Positions 17,729-27,559 of a stretch of DNA of 64,000 nt are shown piece by piece; position 1 is the first letter of the stretch, and each line of letters starts with the position of its first letter. The notes beneath the pieces are model-generated. The model was given only the letters and a program-made list of their open reading frames with translations. It did no database searches and was not told where the DNA came from. A program made the translations under genes and the position numbers. The stretch is from Candidatus Accumulibacter cognatus (GTDB lineage Bacteria; Pseudomonadota; Gammaproteobacteria; Burkholderiales; Rhodocyclaceae): positions 1,235,553 through 1,299,552 of the forward strand of contig CP058708.1 of NCBI GenBank assembly GCA_013414765.1, in the 5' to 3' direction.

Positions 17729-18745
17729 ATGAGCGACACCACTCTCTTATCCGCAGGGCAGCCTTTCGACAACCAGGCTGCCCTCCACCCGCCACGCCTT
17801 TTGGAGCAAGTGCGGGAGGCCATTCTGCTGCGGCATTACAGCATCCGCACGGAGCAGGCTTACACGGATTGGATCAAACGCTTCATCCTGTTCCATGGCA
17901 AGCGCCATCCCCGCGAGATGGGGGCTGCGGAAGTGGAGCGGTTTTTGACCCATCTGGCGGTGGAGGGCCGGGTGGCCGCTTCCACGCAAAACCAGGCCTT
18001 GAGTGCCTTGCTGTTTTTATACCGGGAGGTTTTGAAGGTGGATTTGCCCTGGCTGGGCGAGATGACGCGGGCGAAGCGGCCTGGGCGCCTGCCGGTGGTG
18101 CTGACGGTCGAGGAGGTCAGGCGCGTGTTGGCGCGGATCGACGGGCAGCAGGGTTTGATGGCGGACTTGCTGTACGGGGCCGGGTTGCGCTTGCTGGAGT
18201 GTGTGCGGCTGCGGGTGAAGGACCTGGACTTCGAGATGCGGCAGATCACGGTGCGCGACGGCAAGGGGGAAAAGGATCGGATGACGATGCTGCCGCAATC
18301 CGTGCTTGAGCCTTTGCGGGCACACCTGGAGAAGGTGAAGGTGCTGCATGCACAGGACCTTGAAGAGGGGTTTGGCGAAGTCTATCTGCCCTATGCGCTG
18401 GACCGGAAATATCCCGATGCGTCGCGGGAATGGGGTTGGCAGTATGTCTTTCCGGCGGCGGGGCGCTCGGTCGATCCGCGTAGCGGCCAGGAGCGCAGGC
18501 ACCATGTGGACGAGCAGACGCTGCAGCGGGCGATGAAGAAGGCGGTGCGGGCGGCGGGGCTGACGAAGCCGGCCTCCTGCCACACGCTGCGGCATAGTTT
18601 CGCCACGCATTTATTGCAGTCGGGCTATGATATTCGTACGGTGCAGGAGTTGCTGGGCCATCAGGATGTGGCGACGACGATGATTTACACGCATGTGCTG
18701 AACCGGGGCGGGAGTGGGGTGATCAGTCCTTTGGATCGGTCTTGA
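17729..18745 (+). CDS. intI: Integron integrase (tyrosine recombinase)
   Basis: 338-aa tyrosine recombinase that recombines attC with attI. N-terminal SAM-like domain ([19 protein letters not shown]). Catalytic residues: Arg in [13 protein letters not shown], Lys near [33 protein letters not shown] and nucleophile Tyr in MIYTHVL. The IntI-specific extra patch [17 protein letters not shown] separates it from XerC/D. ATG 17729 has GAGG ten bases upstream. It is divergent from the minus-strand cassettes, the classic chromosomal integron layout. No lesion seen. Confidence 0.95.
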   Translation: MSDTTLLSAGQPFDNQAALHPPRLLEQVREAILLRHYSIRTEQAYTDWIKRFILFHGKRHPREMGAAEVERFLTHLAVEGRVAASTQNQALSALLFLYREVLKVDLPWLGEMTRAKRPGRLPVVLTVEEVRRVLARIDGQQGLMADLLYGAGLRLLECVRLRVKDLDFEMRQITVRDGKGEKDRMTMLPQSVLEPLRAHLEKVKVLHAQDLEEGFGEVYLPYALDRKYPDASREWGWQYVFPAAGRSVDPRSGQERRHHVDEQTLQRAMKKAVRAAGLTKPASCHTLRHSFATHLLQSGYDIRTVQELLGHQDVATTMIYTHVLNRGGSGVISPLDRS

Positions 18746-18845
18746 GGCGGGCGCCTGGGAATGCAAGGCCGGCTTGTCCGCCGGGCCGTCCGACCCGCGC
18801 AAGTCGATCAGCCCGTCACCGCTGCCGGCAGTTCCCGCCGCTGAT

Positions 18846-19012
18846 TCACTGTCTTTCCCCCCGCGCCGCGAGATCAATCCCGACCAGCAGCATCACAAAC
18901 CCGACCCCCTGCCACAGCGCGAACGCTTCCCCGAAAAAGACCCACGCCAGTACCGCGCTTCCCACTGGCTCCCCGAGCGCCGCCTCGCTTGGGCTTCTGC
19001 GCGAACGCCCTG
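18846..19012 (-). pseudogene. DMT/EamA transporter C-terminal fragment
   Basis: Encodes EAALGEPVGSAVLAWVFFGE and a last hydrophobic helix (GVGFVMLLVGIDLAARGE), the end of an EamA-type drug/metabolite transporter. The upstream part is missing; a MITE-like repeat abuts it. Only the terminal segment remains. Confidence 0.7.
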
Positions 19013-19157
19013 AGAGGTTGTGAAGAAATCGTTGCGAGCAGGCCGAGATGCAAGGCACGAGGGAGCGAACGACGAGACATATCAAGTGGATAGGCGAGGA
19101 GTGAGCGACTGAGCAACGCAGCAGATCGGTCGCGCAGTAGATTTATTCACAACCTCT
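19013..19157. repeat. 145-bp MITE-like repeat
   Basis: Imperfect inverted ends AGAGGTTGTGAAGAAATC and the complement of AGAGGTTGTGAATAAATC enclose about 110 bp without coding content. It cuts the DMT fragment from the sequence before the GH3 gene. It probably moves with a transposase encoded elsewhere. Confidence 0.65.
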
Positions 19158-19196
19158 GAGCAGGGACGCAGAGTATCGACCGTGGCGGCAAGCTCG

Positions 19197-20579
19197 TCAA
19201 ACATCCGGGGCCACCGACCCTCCCGGTCGCTCCGGTGCGCTCTGCGCGGTGAACAAGGCCGGACGGCAAGGGCTGCCGGGAGCAAATTGCTGCAGGCGCT
19301 GGCGGCTGGCCTGCAGCATCGCAGGCTCGATCTCACCCCTGGCCAGCGCCCGGGCGGCCCCGGTGATGGCACGAAAATACTGGTCGGGGTCGTAGGAGAC
19401 AAGAAGCAGATCGACGCCGGCCGCCAGCGACTGTGCCGCAACGCGGCCGATTCCCTGGCGGTACACGGCGCCCATGTTGAGATCGTCGGTGATCAGCACA
19501 CCGCGATAGTTCCATTGCTGACGCAGGATCGTCTGCACCACGCTGCGTGAATGGGAAACGGCCTGTTCGGGGTCCACCGCCGGCAAAACGACATGGCCGA
19601 GCATGATCGCCGCGCAGGCGCCAGCACTGACACTGCGGAAGGGCTGCCAGTCGCCACGCAGTTCATCGATGCCCGCCGTCAGCGTCGCGCGCCGCCAGTG
19701 CGTGTCGGCCCGCACGCGGGCGAGTCCGGGAAAGTGCTTGAGGGTGGCGCCGACACCGGCGGTGGCAAGACCCTCCACATAGGCCCGGGCGACCTCGCTG
19801 ACCACGGCCGGATCGTCGTCGATGGCACGGTCACCGATGCGGGTCAGGAAGTCGGCGGCGGAGTCCGGCTGCGCCGGCCGCAGGTCAACCACCGGCGCCA
19901 GGTTGAGATTGACACCCAGCGCTGCCAGCGCTCGCCCCTGCCGCTCGCCGTAGCGTCGTGCCCGCATCGCAAGCGTTGCCGGTGACGCTTCGCCGACCAG
20001 GCTGGACAGTGCGGGCAGCCGTTCCAACCATGGCGAGAGGTGGGCAACCGGCCCACCCTCCTGGTCGGCGGCCACGATCAGCGGCGGCAGGCCGGCGGCA
20101 CGGCGGAGCTCCTGAAGCCTGGCGATCCCGGCGGCGAGAGTGGCGACATTGCCCGTCCGCAGGTTGCGCCGCGTCAGGTAGAGGCCGCCGATCAGGCCGC
20201 CGGCTGCCAGTGCTTCGACCTCTTCCAGGGCACGAAAGCCGACGATGAAGTGCCTGCCCACGGCCTGCATTTCGCGGCCACCCGCCAGCACCCGCTGGCG
20301 GTCGGACTGGAATTCCAGCTCCCGGCCGACGGTGAGGCTGGCCAGCGCCAGCATCCCGCATCCCAGTGCTCGCCGGCAACTGGCCGGACACCGACCGGGC
20401 GGCCGGCAAAACAGGGCGGCGCTGCCGCCGAGGACGGCGACCGCCAGCAGAAGCGCCGTTTCACAGGCGCGCAAGCCATACAGCAGCGGATGCTTGAGGT
20501 TCCAGGCAACGCACAGCAAGGCGAGCAGCGTCGCCCAGGCCAGGGCGGTACGCCAGCATCGAAACAGGGACCGGAGCAT
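19197..20579 (-). CDS. Glycoside hydrolase family 3 N-terminal domain protein (NagZ-like), membrane-anchored
   Basis: 460 aa. The first ~85 residues are hydrophobic (WATLLALLCVAW, ALLLAVAVLGGSAALF), suggesting membrane anchoring. The rest is a GH3 barrel: AADQEGGPVAHL, LKHFPGLARVRADTHW (catalytic dyad region) and LITDDLNM (nucleophile Asp). Related enzymes are beta-N-acetylhexosaminidases in cell-wall recycling. It begins 9 bp after the creD stop, so co-transcription with creD is likely. NagZ proper is cytosolic and shorter; the membrane anchor argues for a different role. Confidence 0.85.
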   Translation of the reverse strand: MLRSLFRCWRTALAWATLLALLCVAWNLKHPLLYGLRACETALLLAVAVLGGSAALFCRPPGRCPASCRRALGCGMLALASLTVGRELEFQSDRQRVLAGGREMQAVGRHFIVGFRALEEVEALAAGGLIGGLYLTRRNLRTGNVATLAAGIARLQELRRAAGLPPLIVAADQEGGPVAHLSPWLERLPALSSLVGEASPATLAMRARRYGERQGRALAALGVNLNLAPVVDLRPAQPDSAADFLTRIGDRAIDDDPAVVSEVARAYVEGLATAGVGATLKHFPGLARVRADTHWRRATLTAGIDELRGDWQPFRSVSAGACAAIMLGHVVLPAVDPEQAVSHSRSVVQTILRQQWNYRGVLITDDLNMGAVYRQGIGRVAAQSLAAGVDLLLVSYDPDQYFRAITGAARALARGEIEPAMLQASRQRLQQFAPGSPCRPALFTAQSAPERPGGSVAPDV

Positions 20580-20588
20580 GGCGAGGGC

Positions 20589-21941
20589 TCATTCTGCCGG
20601 CCGGGCTGCGAGCGCCGGGCCGATCCGGTACCAGTCGATGCGCCGCGTGGCCAGCATGATCGCGCCAAGTGCCAGGAAGAGCAGGACGCTGCCCATCAGC
20701 AGCGAATTGTCCTCGGAGAGCAGGACGCCGTAGAGCACGCCGTAGAGACCGGCCAGCGCCGCCGCGAAGGTATAGCCCTGGCGGCGATCAGCGAGCGCGC
20801 CCGCCAGATAGGTCCCGATCAGGGCAATGCAGGCCGATGCGGCGATGGCGTAGGCGGCAACGAAGGGAAGATGCTCGGAGAGCGCGATCAGCAACAGGAA
20901 GAAGACCGCGAGCGCCAGCCCGACCAGCAGATACTGCAAGGGGTGCATCGGCGAGCGACGCAGAACCTCGCAGAGGAAGAATCCGGCGAAGGTCAGTGCA
21001 ATGAACAGGATGCCGTATTTGACGGCGCGCTCGGATTGCAGGTAGACATTGACCGGATCGATGAAGAGGATGTCGAGCACTTCGGGATTCGGCCCGCCCT
21101 TGGCGGCCATCAGGGTGTTGGGAAAGCTTCGCGCCAGATGCGATACCTCCCAGCGGGCGGTGAACCCGGCGTCGCCGATGCTGCGCTCGCGCGGCAGAAA
21201 GCGGCCTGCAAAGCTCGGGTGCGGCCAGTTCGACTGGATGGCGATGGTGTTCGCTTCCGCGGTCGGGGCGATGGCCAGTCGCTGGGTGCCGGTCAGTTGC
21301 AGGGGAAAATCGAACTCGAACGAGGTCGGCGCGTCGAGGGCGACCTTCCCGAGCGGGATGGCCAGGCGTTCGCCCGCCAGCGCGTCACCGTTTTGCGCCG
21401 AGCCCTTGGGGGTCGAAAAGCGACGACTCTTGCCGCCCAGGTTCACCAGCGGATCGTTGTCTACGCCGCGCGGGTCGGAAACGCCGAGCAGCAGCGTCGC
21501 CTCGGCGCTGACGATGTTGCGCTGGCCATCGAGACCGAGGTGTACGGGCAGCACGAAGCGCCCCGCGACCGCCAGGTCGAGGTGATAGAGCCGGGCCTGG
21601 TAGATGCCCCGCTGGCGGGTTTCGACGCGGGCCTCGCCGGTCAGCTTCAGTGTCTCGGCCGGCAGATACAGGCTACGATCGACGAAGCGCGGCGTGCTCC
21701 TGGTCCGGCCGGTGGCGGGGTCCTCCTTGATTTCGGGCTCGATCCGTTCCCGGTAATCAATCGCGAGGACCGGCCCGGTCAGCGTTTGCGGGCCGGCGGC
21801 GCTATTGGCGATGCTGTGCTGAACCTCTTCCTGACGCGAGCTGCGCTGGCGGATCTGATCCTCGATGAGGGCCAGAGGCACCAGCAGCAGGAGCGACATG
21901 AAGCCGATGGCGACGAGTTTGAGAAGCAGTTTCTTGTCCAT
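20589..21941 (-). CDS. creD: Inner membrane protein CreD
   Basis: 450 aa. N-terminal helix (LLLKLVAIGFMSLLLLVPLA), a large periplasmic part with GYEARFTARWEVSHLARSFP-type features (here FTARWEVSHLARSFPN), then at least five C-terminal helices starting near AVKYGILFIALTFAGFFLCE and the motif MHPLQYLLVGLALAVFFLLL. This is the CreD family, the marker of the CreBC regulon in enterics and of BlrAB in Aeromonas. The creBC pair is not in the window. A CreB-type box lies 77 bp upstream. Confidence 0.93.
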   Translation of the reverse strand: MDKKLLLKLVAIGFMSLLLLVPLALIEDQIRQRSSRQEEVQHSIANSAAGPQTLTGPVLAIDYRERIEPEIKEDPATGRTRSTPRFVDRSLYLPAETLKLTGEARVETRQRGIYQARLYHLDLAVAGRFVLPVHLGLDGQRNIVSAEATLLLGVSDPRGVDNDPLVNLGGKSRRFSTPKGSAQNGDALAGERLAIPLGKVALDAPTSFEFDFPLQLTGTQRLAIAPTAEANTIAIQSNWPHPSFAGRFLPRERSIGDAGFTARWEVSHLARSFPNTLMAAKGGPNPEVLDILFIDPVNVYLQSERAVKYGILFIALTFAGFFLCEVLRRSPMHPLQYLLVGLALAVFFLLLIALSEHLPFVAAYAIAASACIALIGTYLAGALADRRQGYTFAAALAGLYGVLYGVLLSEDNSLLMGSVLLFLALGAIMLATRRIDWYRIGPALAARPAE

Positions 21942-22007
21942 GAAGTTCTCCCTGGTGGATGGTGCAGGGAGTCTCGATCACTTCGGTGAACGGATGAAGA
22001 AGCGGTG

Positions 22008-22033
22008 GTGAAGTCCTGTGAATCGAGGGTGAA
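22008..22033 (-). promoter_or_regulatory. CreB-type cre-tag upstream of creD
   Basis: On the creD strand: TTCAC, six bases, TTCAC (22033-22018), exactly the published cre-tag pattern TTCAC-N6-TTCAC, plus a third TTCAC five bases further (22012-22008). It lies 77-92 bp before the creD start. It suggests the creD-GH3 unit is controlled by a CreB/BlrA-like response regulator. Confidence 0.65.
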
Positions 22034-22034
22034 G

Positions 22035-22345
22035 TCAGGCCGAGAATACCACCCCGATCAGTGCCGAAGCGGCCAGCCCAGGATGTATCATCAATTTGTC
22101 CGTCTCTTGCGCTAATCGTCTGCATAGGCGCTCCCAGACCCCAGGCCTGCTCCAGTGAGGGAGCCGGGTGTGCACCACGCGGAAGTCCCCGAAACGCTCT
22201 GGCAGGTCGCGCCAGGGGATACCTGTTCGATAACCGGTACAGCACCGCCTCCACAAGCCAGGCGAAACGCCATGTCCATGTATTTGACGAAGCGCGTCTT
22301 GCCACAGCCGGTTGGGCCTTTCAACACCATCGGCATGCCTAGCCG
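22035..22345 (-). pseudogene. Fused scraps: CbbQ/NorQ-type AAA ATPase and IS5-type transposase
   Basis: On the minus strand, 22340 to about 22255 encodes PMVLKGPTGCGKTRFVKYMD, the Walker A start of CbbQ/NirQ/NorQ ATPases. It then runs into an IS5-family transposase N-terminal piece with GIPWRDLPERFGDFRVVHTR and PGVWERLCRRLA in other frames. Neither is complete. It is a deletion or insertion junction. Confidence 0.65.
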
Positions 22346-24071
22346 GCAGTATCACCTTCCTGGACCTCGGTTTCGCGACGCTGCTCACGCGCGAGTCGGC
22401 GGGGCTGATCGCCGACTTCGCGAGATCGCGTGTAGCGGCGGCTAGCAGTTACCTCTGGCAAAGCGGCGAGCGAACTCCGGCAATTGCGCCGCCAGCATCG
22501 GCCGTGCCAGCCAGTATCCCTGCGCCTCGTCACAGCCGAATTCCTTCAGCAATTCGAAAACCGCCTCCGTTTCGACGCCCTCGGCGATGGTCGAAAGCCC
22601 GAGGCTGGCCGCCATCTGGATGATGGCGCGCACGATCGCCGCATCTTCCATGTCGCCCGGCAGGTCGCGCACGAAGGTCTGGTCGATCTTGAGCTTGTCC
22701 ACCTCGAAGCGTTTGAGGTAGGCAAGGCTCGAATACCCCGTGCCGAAATCGTCGATCGACAGCTTGACGCCGATCTGCTTGAGCTGCCTGATGGTATGGA
22801 GAATGGCCTCGCTGTCGCTGATCAGCATCGATTCGGTGAGTTCGAGTTCCAGACGCTCCGCCGGAAGCGCCGATTCCTCCAACGCGGCAATGACCGATTG
22901 CTCAAGGTTGCCGCGCTTGAAATGAACGGCGGAGAGATTGACGGCGACGACGATATCCGCAAGCATCGGATCCTTGGCCCAGGCGGCTGCCTGACAGCAA
23001 GCCTCGCGCAGTACCCATTCGCTGATCGGCACGATCAGGCCACTCTCCTCCGCGAGGGGGATGAACTTGGTCGGCGGCAGCATGCCGTGCCCGGGGTGAT
23101 TCCAGCGGATCAGCGCTTCGACGCCGATCAGCCGGCCTCTGCGGATATCCACCAGCGGCTGGTAGTGCAACACCAATTCATTGCGTGCGGGGGCATGACG
23201 CAAATCGTTGCGCAACGTCAGTTGCTCGACGACCTCGATGTTCATCCGCGCGTCGAAGAAGCGATAGGTATTCCTTCCCGACTCCTTGGCCCGATACATC
23301 GCGTTTTCAGCCTTCTTCAGCAGCGTTTCAAAATCCCGACCGTCCTCGGGGTAGATGGCGACTCCCATCGATGCGGTGACGTTCAGCTCATAGTCGCCGA
23401 TAGTTATCGGGTTCTGCAGGCTCTCGGCGAGCTTGACCAGCACCGGGGCAGAGGCATCGGCATCCGCCAGGTCGCCAAGCACAGCGATGAATTCGTCGCC
23501 GCTGCGACGGCAGAGCGTGTCGGTTTCGCGGATTCGCTCGTACAGACGCTGCGCCAGTTCGCGGATCATGCCGTCGCCGATCCGATGGCCCAGTGAGTCG
23601 TTGATGCTCTTGAAGTCATCGAGGTCGATGAAGATGAGCGCGACCTTGCTGTGCTCGCGTTCAGCATAGGCAACGGCGTGGCGGAAGCGTTCCTCGGCCA
23701 GTTGCGGGTTGGGCAGGCCGGTCAGGCTGTCGTGTAGCGCGATGAAATCGATTTGTTCCTCGGCCGCCCGGCGTTCGCGCCAGGCAAGATCCTTCTCCGC
23801 AATCTGCGCCGCCAGCACTTCGTTGAGGCTGTTGACCTCGTCAAAGGCCTGGGCACGCGCGCGGAGTGCACGGACAATGAGGATGGCACCGAGGATCGAG
23901 AGCACGGCGAAGGCAGCGGCCAACGCTGCCAGCTTGCCGAACTCCCGCCACCATTCGGCAAGAAAGTCATCGGTACTGAGCCCGACCAGCGTGATCAACG
24001 GATAATCGCCGACCGCCTGATACGAGAAGACACGCCGCACATTGTCCGCGCCGGCAAAGGCCTCGTAGGTA

Positions 24072-25206
24072 TACTGAAATAGGTAACAAACGACTTTAAC
24101 TGTCTGGTGTAATGGGCTGTAGAATTCGAGCATTGCTTTCTGTAGGGACAGGCTGCGATGCTGAGACTGACCTTTACCCCGGCGGAGGCGGACGCCTTAG
24201 AGCACGAGCGATTTCACCATCCGCATCCCCACGTGCGACGCAAGATGGAAGCGCTGTGGCTGAAAAGCCAGGGGCTTGCGCATCAAGATATCGCGCGGCT
24301 CGCGGGCGTGAGCGGCAAGACGCTTCGCACCTACCTCCAGCAGTATGTGGAGGGCGGCGTCGCCGGGCTGAAGGAACTGCATTTTCGTCGGCCGCAGAGC
24401 GAACTGGTGGCGCATCAGGAGACGATCGGGGCTTATTTTCTCACCCATCCGCCGGCTTCGATCCATGAGGCCGTGGATGCGATCAGAAAGCTCACGGGTT
24501 TGAGCCGCTCGCCGACTCAGGTGCGGCTTTTCCTGCGAGAGAAGTGCGGGATGAGACGCCTGAAGACCGGCACCCTGCCGGCCAAGGCGGATCCCGAGGT
24601 CCAGGAAGCCTTTAAAAAAAAGAACTTGAACCGCGTTTGGCAGAAGCCCAAGCGGGCCAACGTGCCGTGTTCTTCGTAGACGCGGCACACTTTGTCTTGG
24701 GCGCCTTCCTGTCGGTGGTGTGGTGCCTTGCTCGGGTCTGGATCAAGGCGCCCTCGGGCCGGCAGCGCTTCAACGTACTGGGTGCGCTCGACGCCGTCAC
24801 CAAAGAGGTCGTCACCGTCGTCAATTCCACCTACATCAATTCGCTCAGCGTCTGTGCTTTGCTGGAGAAACTGGTTACCCTACGGCCCACGCTGCCCATG
24901 ACGGTCGTCCTGGACAACGCCCGCTATCAGCGTTGTGCGTTGGTGAAAACCTGTGCCGAGAAACTGAAGATCGAGTTGCTCTTTTTACCCACCTACTCCC
25001 CAAATTTGAACCTCATCGAGCGTTTGTGGAAGTTCGTCAAAAAGCAGTGCCTCTACGCCAAGTACTACCCCGACTTCCATTCCTTCACGACGGCCATCGA
25101 ACGCTGCTTGCAAGATACCCACACCATCCACGCCAAGGCGCTACAGTCCCTATTGACCCTGAACTTCCAAACCTTCCAGAAGATTCAATCGTGACCGCGC
25201 ACGGTA
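24072..25206 (+). mobile_element. IS630-type element in the GGDEF-EAL gene
   Basis: 1135 bp flanked by TA duplications (24070-24071 and 25207-25208), the target rule of the IS630/Tc1 superfamily. Ends are imperfect inverted repeats (TACTGAAATAGGTAAC and TACCGTGCGCGGTCAC). It contains one two-frame transposase. Confidence 0.85.
24158..25194 (+). CDS. IS630-type transposase, two frames joined by -1 slippage on A8
   Basis: Frame 1 (24158-24679) carries the HTH domain (VRRKMEALWLKSQGLAHQDI, GVSGKTLRTYLQQY). Frame 2 (in use up to 25194) carries the DDE core: FFVDAAHF, VVLDNARYQ and LPTYSPNLNLIERLWKFVKK. The switch lies at eight adenines (24614-24621), and a -1 slip there fuses the frames into one ~340-aa protein. 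Frameshift control is common in IS630 elements, so the gene may be functional. Confidence 0.85.
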
Positions 25207-25942
25207 TACCTTCCCGCGGATTGGCCGTAATGGTTGCCCGGAATTGCGACGAAACCTTCGTCTGTCCCATGTAGCCCGCTGGCGCGGCGGGCGGCAGCCG
25301 GCCCAACATGTCGAAGTCGCGGCTGGCATTGCCACGGAAAACGACGGTGCCGTTCGGCCCGACATCCAACCTGGAGAATTTGCGCTCGAACCATTCCGTT
25401 GCGACCGGTGCCAGCACGACGCCGGCAAAGCTGCCGTCCGCGGCACTGAGGCGGCGCGCGAAAATCAGCACCCACTGGTTGCTGATCTTGCCGATCAGCG
25501 GCCGGGAGATCGCGAGTTCGTGCGAGGGGTTGTCGCGGAGGGTCACGAAGTAGTCGCGATCGGTGATCGAAATTCCCCCTGGCAGGGCCTTGTCCGAGCT
25601 GAAGACCACCTTCCCCTCCTGATCGGCGATCCTCAATCCGCCGGAAACCGGCAGGCGCTCTAGCTGGCGCCGCAAGAAATCCGTCAATGTGGCCGGATCG
25701 ATGCGCCCGACGGCGCTCTGGCGCGTATATTCGTCGGCCACGACGCGCAAACCAAAGTCGATGCGCCGAATTTCATCTTCGATCGTCTGCGCGACGAGAC
25801 GGTTGGTGTTGCGCGATGTAATTGCCGCGCGATCGTGGTACTGGGCGTAGCTCGCATGCAGCGAAACGCCAACGAGAGAGCAGACAAACAGGTTGGCGAG
25901 GATGACAATGACCGTGACCGCCCTAGCCGGCCGAAAATGCAT

Positions 25943-26642
25943 AGCGAATCTCCCTGTTTTCCTTTCTGGCGTGGCTCAGTGTCATGAGAGAACACTATTT
26001 TTTAGCCCATTATGACCCAATCGGGTTAGAGTGGGAAATCCTTACTGCGGCTACCGAGCAATGGGGCTTGCGATAGGACGGCTACAGAGCGGCGCTGGTG
26101 CTGCCGTCGGCAATATTGAAGATCAGTACGCGATTCCGACCATCCAGTTTTCCGGAAAGAGTACCAGTACCCGCCCAGGCGTGTAAGGATAGGAAATCCA
26201 ACGGTACCGACGAGAGTCTATGAGCCTCCATCAAGGCGTATCGATCTCGCATTTGGCCCTGCGGACCCCTGAGAAGTGATCCGAATCCCACCAGCACGAG
26301 TCGTCCCACGACGGGCGATGGCAGCTCGTCTTGCTTTGGCTTCGAGCGTTGCGCGTTGGCACTTTCAGCACCTACCAGGCAATGCGCTGACTACCTTCTC
26401 CGCAGCGTCATCCTGGCCCTTGAGAAGGAAGGGTTCGTACAGCCCTTCGTCAAGTCGCCCGCGGCCGAACGATAAACCGGGGCCGATATTTCCAGTGCCG
26501 GCAGGTGAACATCCGAACGGTAAGCCTCACAATAAAAGCAAGCTCCGGGCCTGGCTCGGGAGGTTGTGAAGGCCGCTACCGAGGAGAAAGCGGCTACGGG
26601 TGACAATCGGAGTGCTACGTTCGGCCCGCGCAGGCAACGCGG
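25943..26642. other. No intact gene between GGDEF-EAL gene and cupin
   Basis: Contains the promoter region of the GGDEF-EAL gene and a 55-bp duplicate of sequence at 50 kb (see 26117-26171). The remaining short frames look like decayed coding DNA of unknown origin; I recognise no family. Confidence 0.5.
26117..26171. repeat. 55-bp repeat shared with 50076-50131
   Basis: Same orientation, differing by one substitution and one T. On the minus strand it reads KLDGRNRVLIF, like the end of a GGDEF domain, so both copies probably derive from a GGDEF gene end. Confidence 0.7.
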
Positions 26643-27188
26643 CTATGCCGGCCAGCGCACGGTTTGCATCGACATGAAGCCGTCTTCGATGGTGGCCTTC
26701 TCCAGCGAGTCGACCTCCGCCTGAATCACCAGATAGTGCATCGGTTCGACGCTGGTGTTGCGCCAGCAGCGTTCGCCGTCGGGCTTGATGCAGACGACGC
26801 TGCCCGGGTGCAGCGCGATGATCTCGCCGTCGATCTGCATTTCGCCACGGCCGCTGAGGATGACGTAGGTTTCCTCGTGGCGGCGGTGGCGGTGCAGGAA
26901 GGGGACGGCGCCGCCCGGCGGCAGGCCGACGACATCGCCGGCGCGCAGCGGCAAGCGCTCGCTGCCGAAGCGCAGCGTACCGCGGCCGCTCAGCACCACC
27001 ACCAGCTCCTCATTGACCAGATGGCTGTGGAACGGCCACGCCGCCTTGCCCGGCGGGATCACGTTGAAGCGGCAGCCCAGCTTGCGGGCGCCGATCAGCG
27101 GGCCGAGCTGGGCGAACTGCGCTGCGTAGCGCGTGCCGGCGGCGTGCGGCGTGAGCGTCAGTTCATCGAGGTTGCGGATCGGTTTCAT
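26643..27188 (-). CDS. Compact double-cupin protein
   Basis: 181 aa with two cupin-2 cores in tandem: FHSHLVNEELVVVLSGRGTL to LRAGDVVGLPPG, then FLHRHRRHEETYVILSGRGE to LHPGSVVCIKPDG. Each has the His-x-His and Glu metal-ligand pattern. The ATG at 27188 precedes KPIRNLDEL. It is divergent from the MFS-VOC pair, with 370 bp between. Function unknown; such proteins may bind a metal and a sugar or small acid. Confidence 0.8.
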   Translation of the reverse strand: MKPIRNLDELTLTPHAAGTRYAAQFAQLGPLIGARKLGCRFNVIPPGKAAWPFHSHLVNEELVVVLSGRGTLRFGSERLPLRAGDVVGLPPGGAVPFLHRHRRHEETYVILSGRGEMQIDGEIIALHPGSVVCIKPDGERCWRNTSVEPMHYLVIQAEVDSLEKATIEDGFMSMQTVRWPA

Positions 27189-27444
27189 GAGGCCTCCGGT
27201 TGGGCAATGCGGCAGGCGAAGGGGCGGAGGATGCGGGGAACCCGCGCGCTTCGCCGCGCCACCGTATTCGACTATAGAATAACCGCCCGGCCGGGCAATG
27301 AACAATTCACATGGAATGCATGAAAGAGACTCATGCACCTGCGCAGGGCAGCGGCAACAATCGACAGGCCCAAGCAACCCGCAGCGGGCGCCGTCGCGCA
27401 TTGGCGTGCGATGTCCGCCCGCTGCCCACCCCGGAGAACGCCCC

Positions 27445-27558
27445 ATGTCCGACCGCCTTGCCCGAGCCGCCGCCTTCGCCATCCTCGCCGCCGCCGCCCA
27501 CGGCAATACCCCGCGCTGCCTGCCGCACGGCCGCCGCGTGACGCGAGAGAGGGCCTGA
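27445..27558 (+). CDS. Possible 37-aa leader ORF before the MFS gene
   Basis: ATG after GGAGAACGCCCC, a short Ala-rich frame (ARAAAFAILAAAAHG) ending one base before the MFS start codon. The ribosome site and tight spacing suggest translational coupling. It may equally be chance in GC-rich DNA. No other gene lies in the cupin-MFS gap. Confidence 0.3.
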   Translation: MSDRLARAAAFAILAAAAHGNTPRCLPHGRRVTRERA

Positions 27559-27559
27559 C

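Larger units (their letters stand above)
22442..25942 (-). pseudogene. Membrane sensor GGDEF-EAL protein, split by an IS630-type element
   Basis: Cyclic-di-GMP turnover protein. Part 1 (25942 to 25209): signal/TM helix, then a dCache-like periplasmic sensor (DRDYFVTLRDNP, ISRPLIG). Part 2 (24069 to 22442): sensor end, TM helix (LAALAAAFAVLSILGAILIV), GGDEF domain with RRSGDEF in place of GGDEF, and an EAL domain with EALIRW, DDFGTGYSSL and KIDQTFV intact. Removing the 1135-bp element and one TA restores a single frame reading NPREGTYEAFAGADN. ATG 25942 has GGGAGA upstream. The SGDEF signature may still allow or weaken cyclase activity. Confidence 0.9.

Noticed and set aside
20040-21989. 649-aa plus-strand open frame
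   Set aside because: Antisense shadow of creD and the GH3 gene.
22484-23596. 370-aa plus-strand open frame
   Set aside because: Antisense to the GGDEF-EAL domains.
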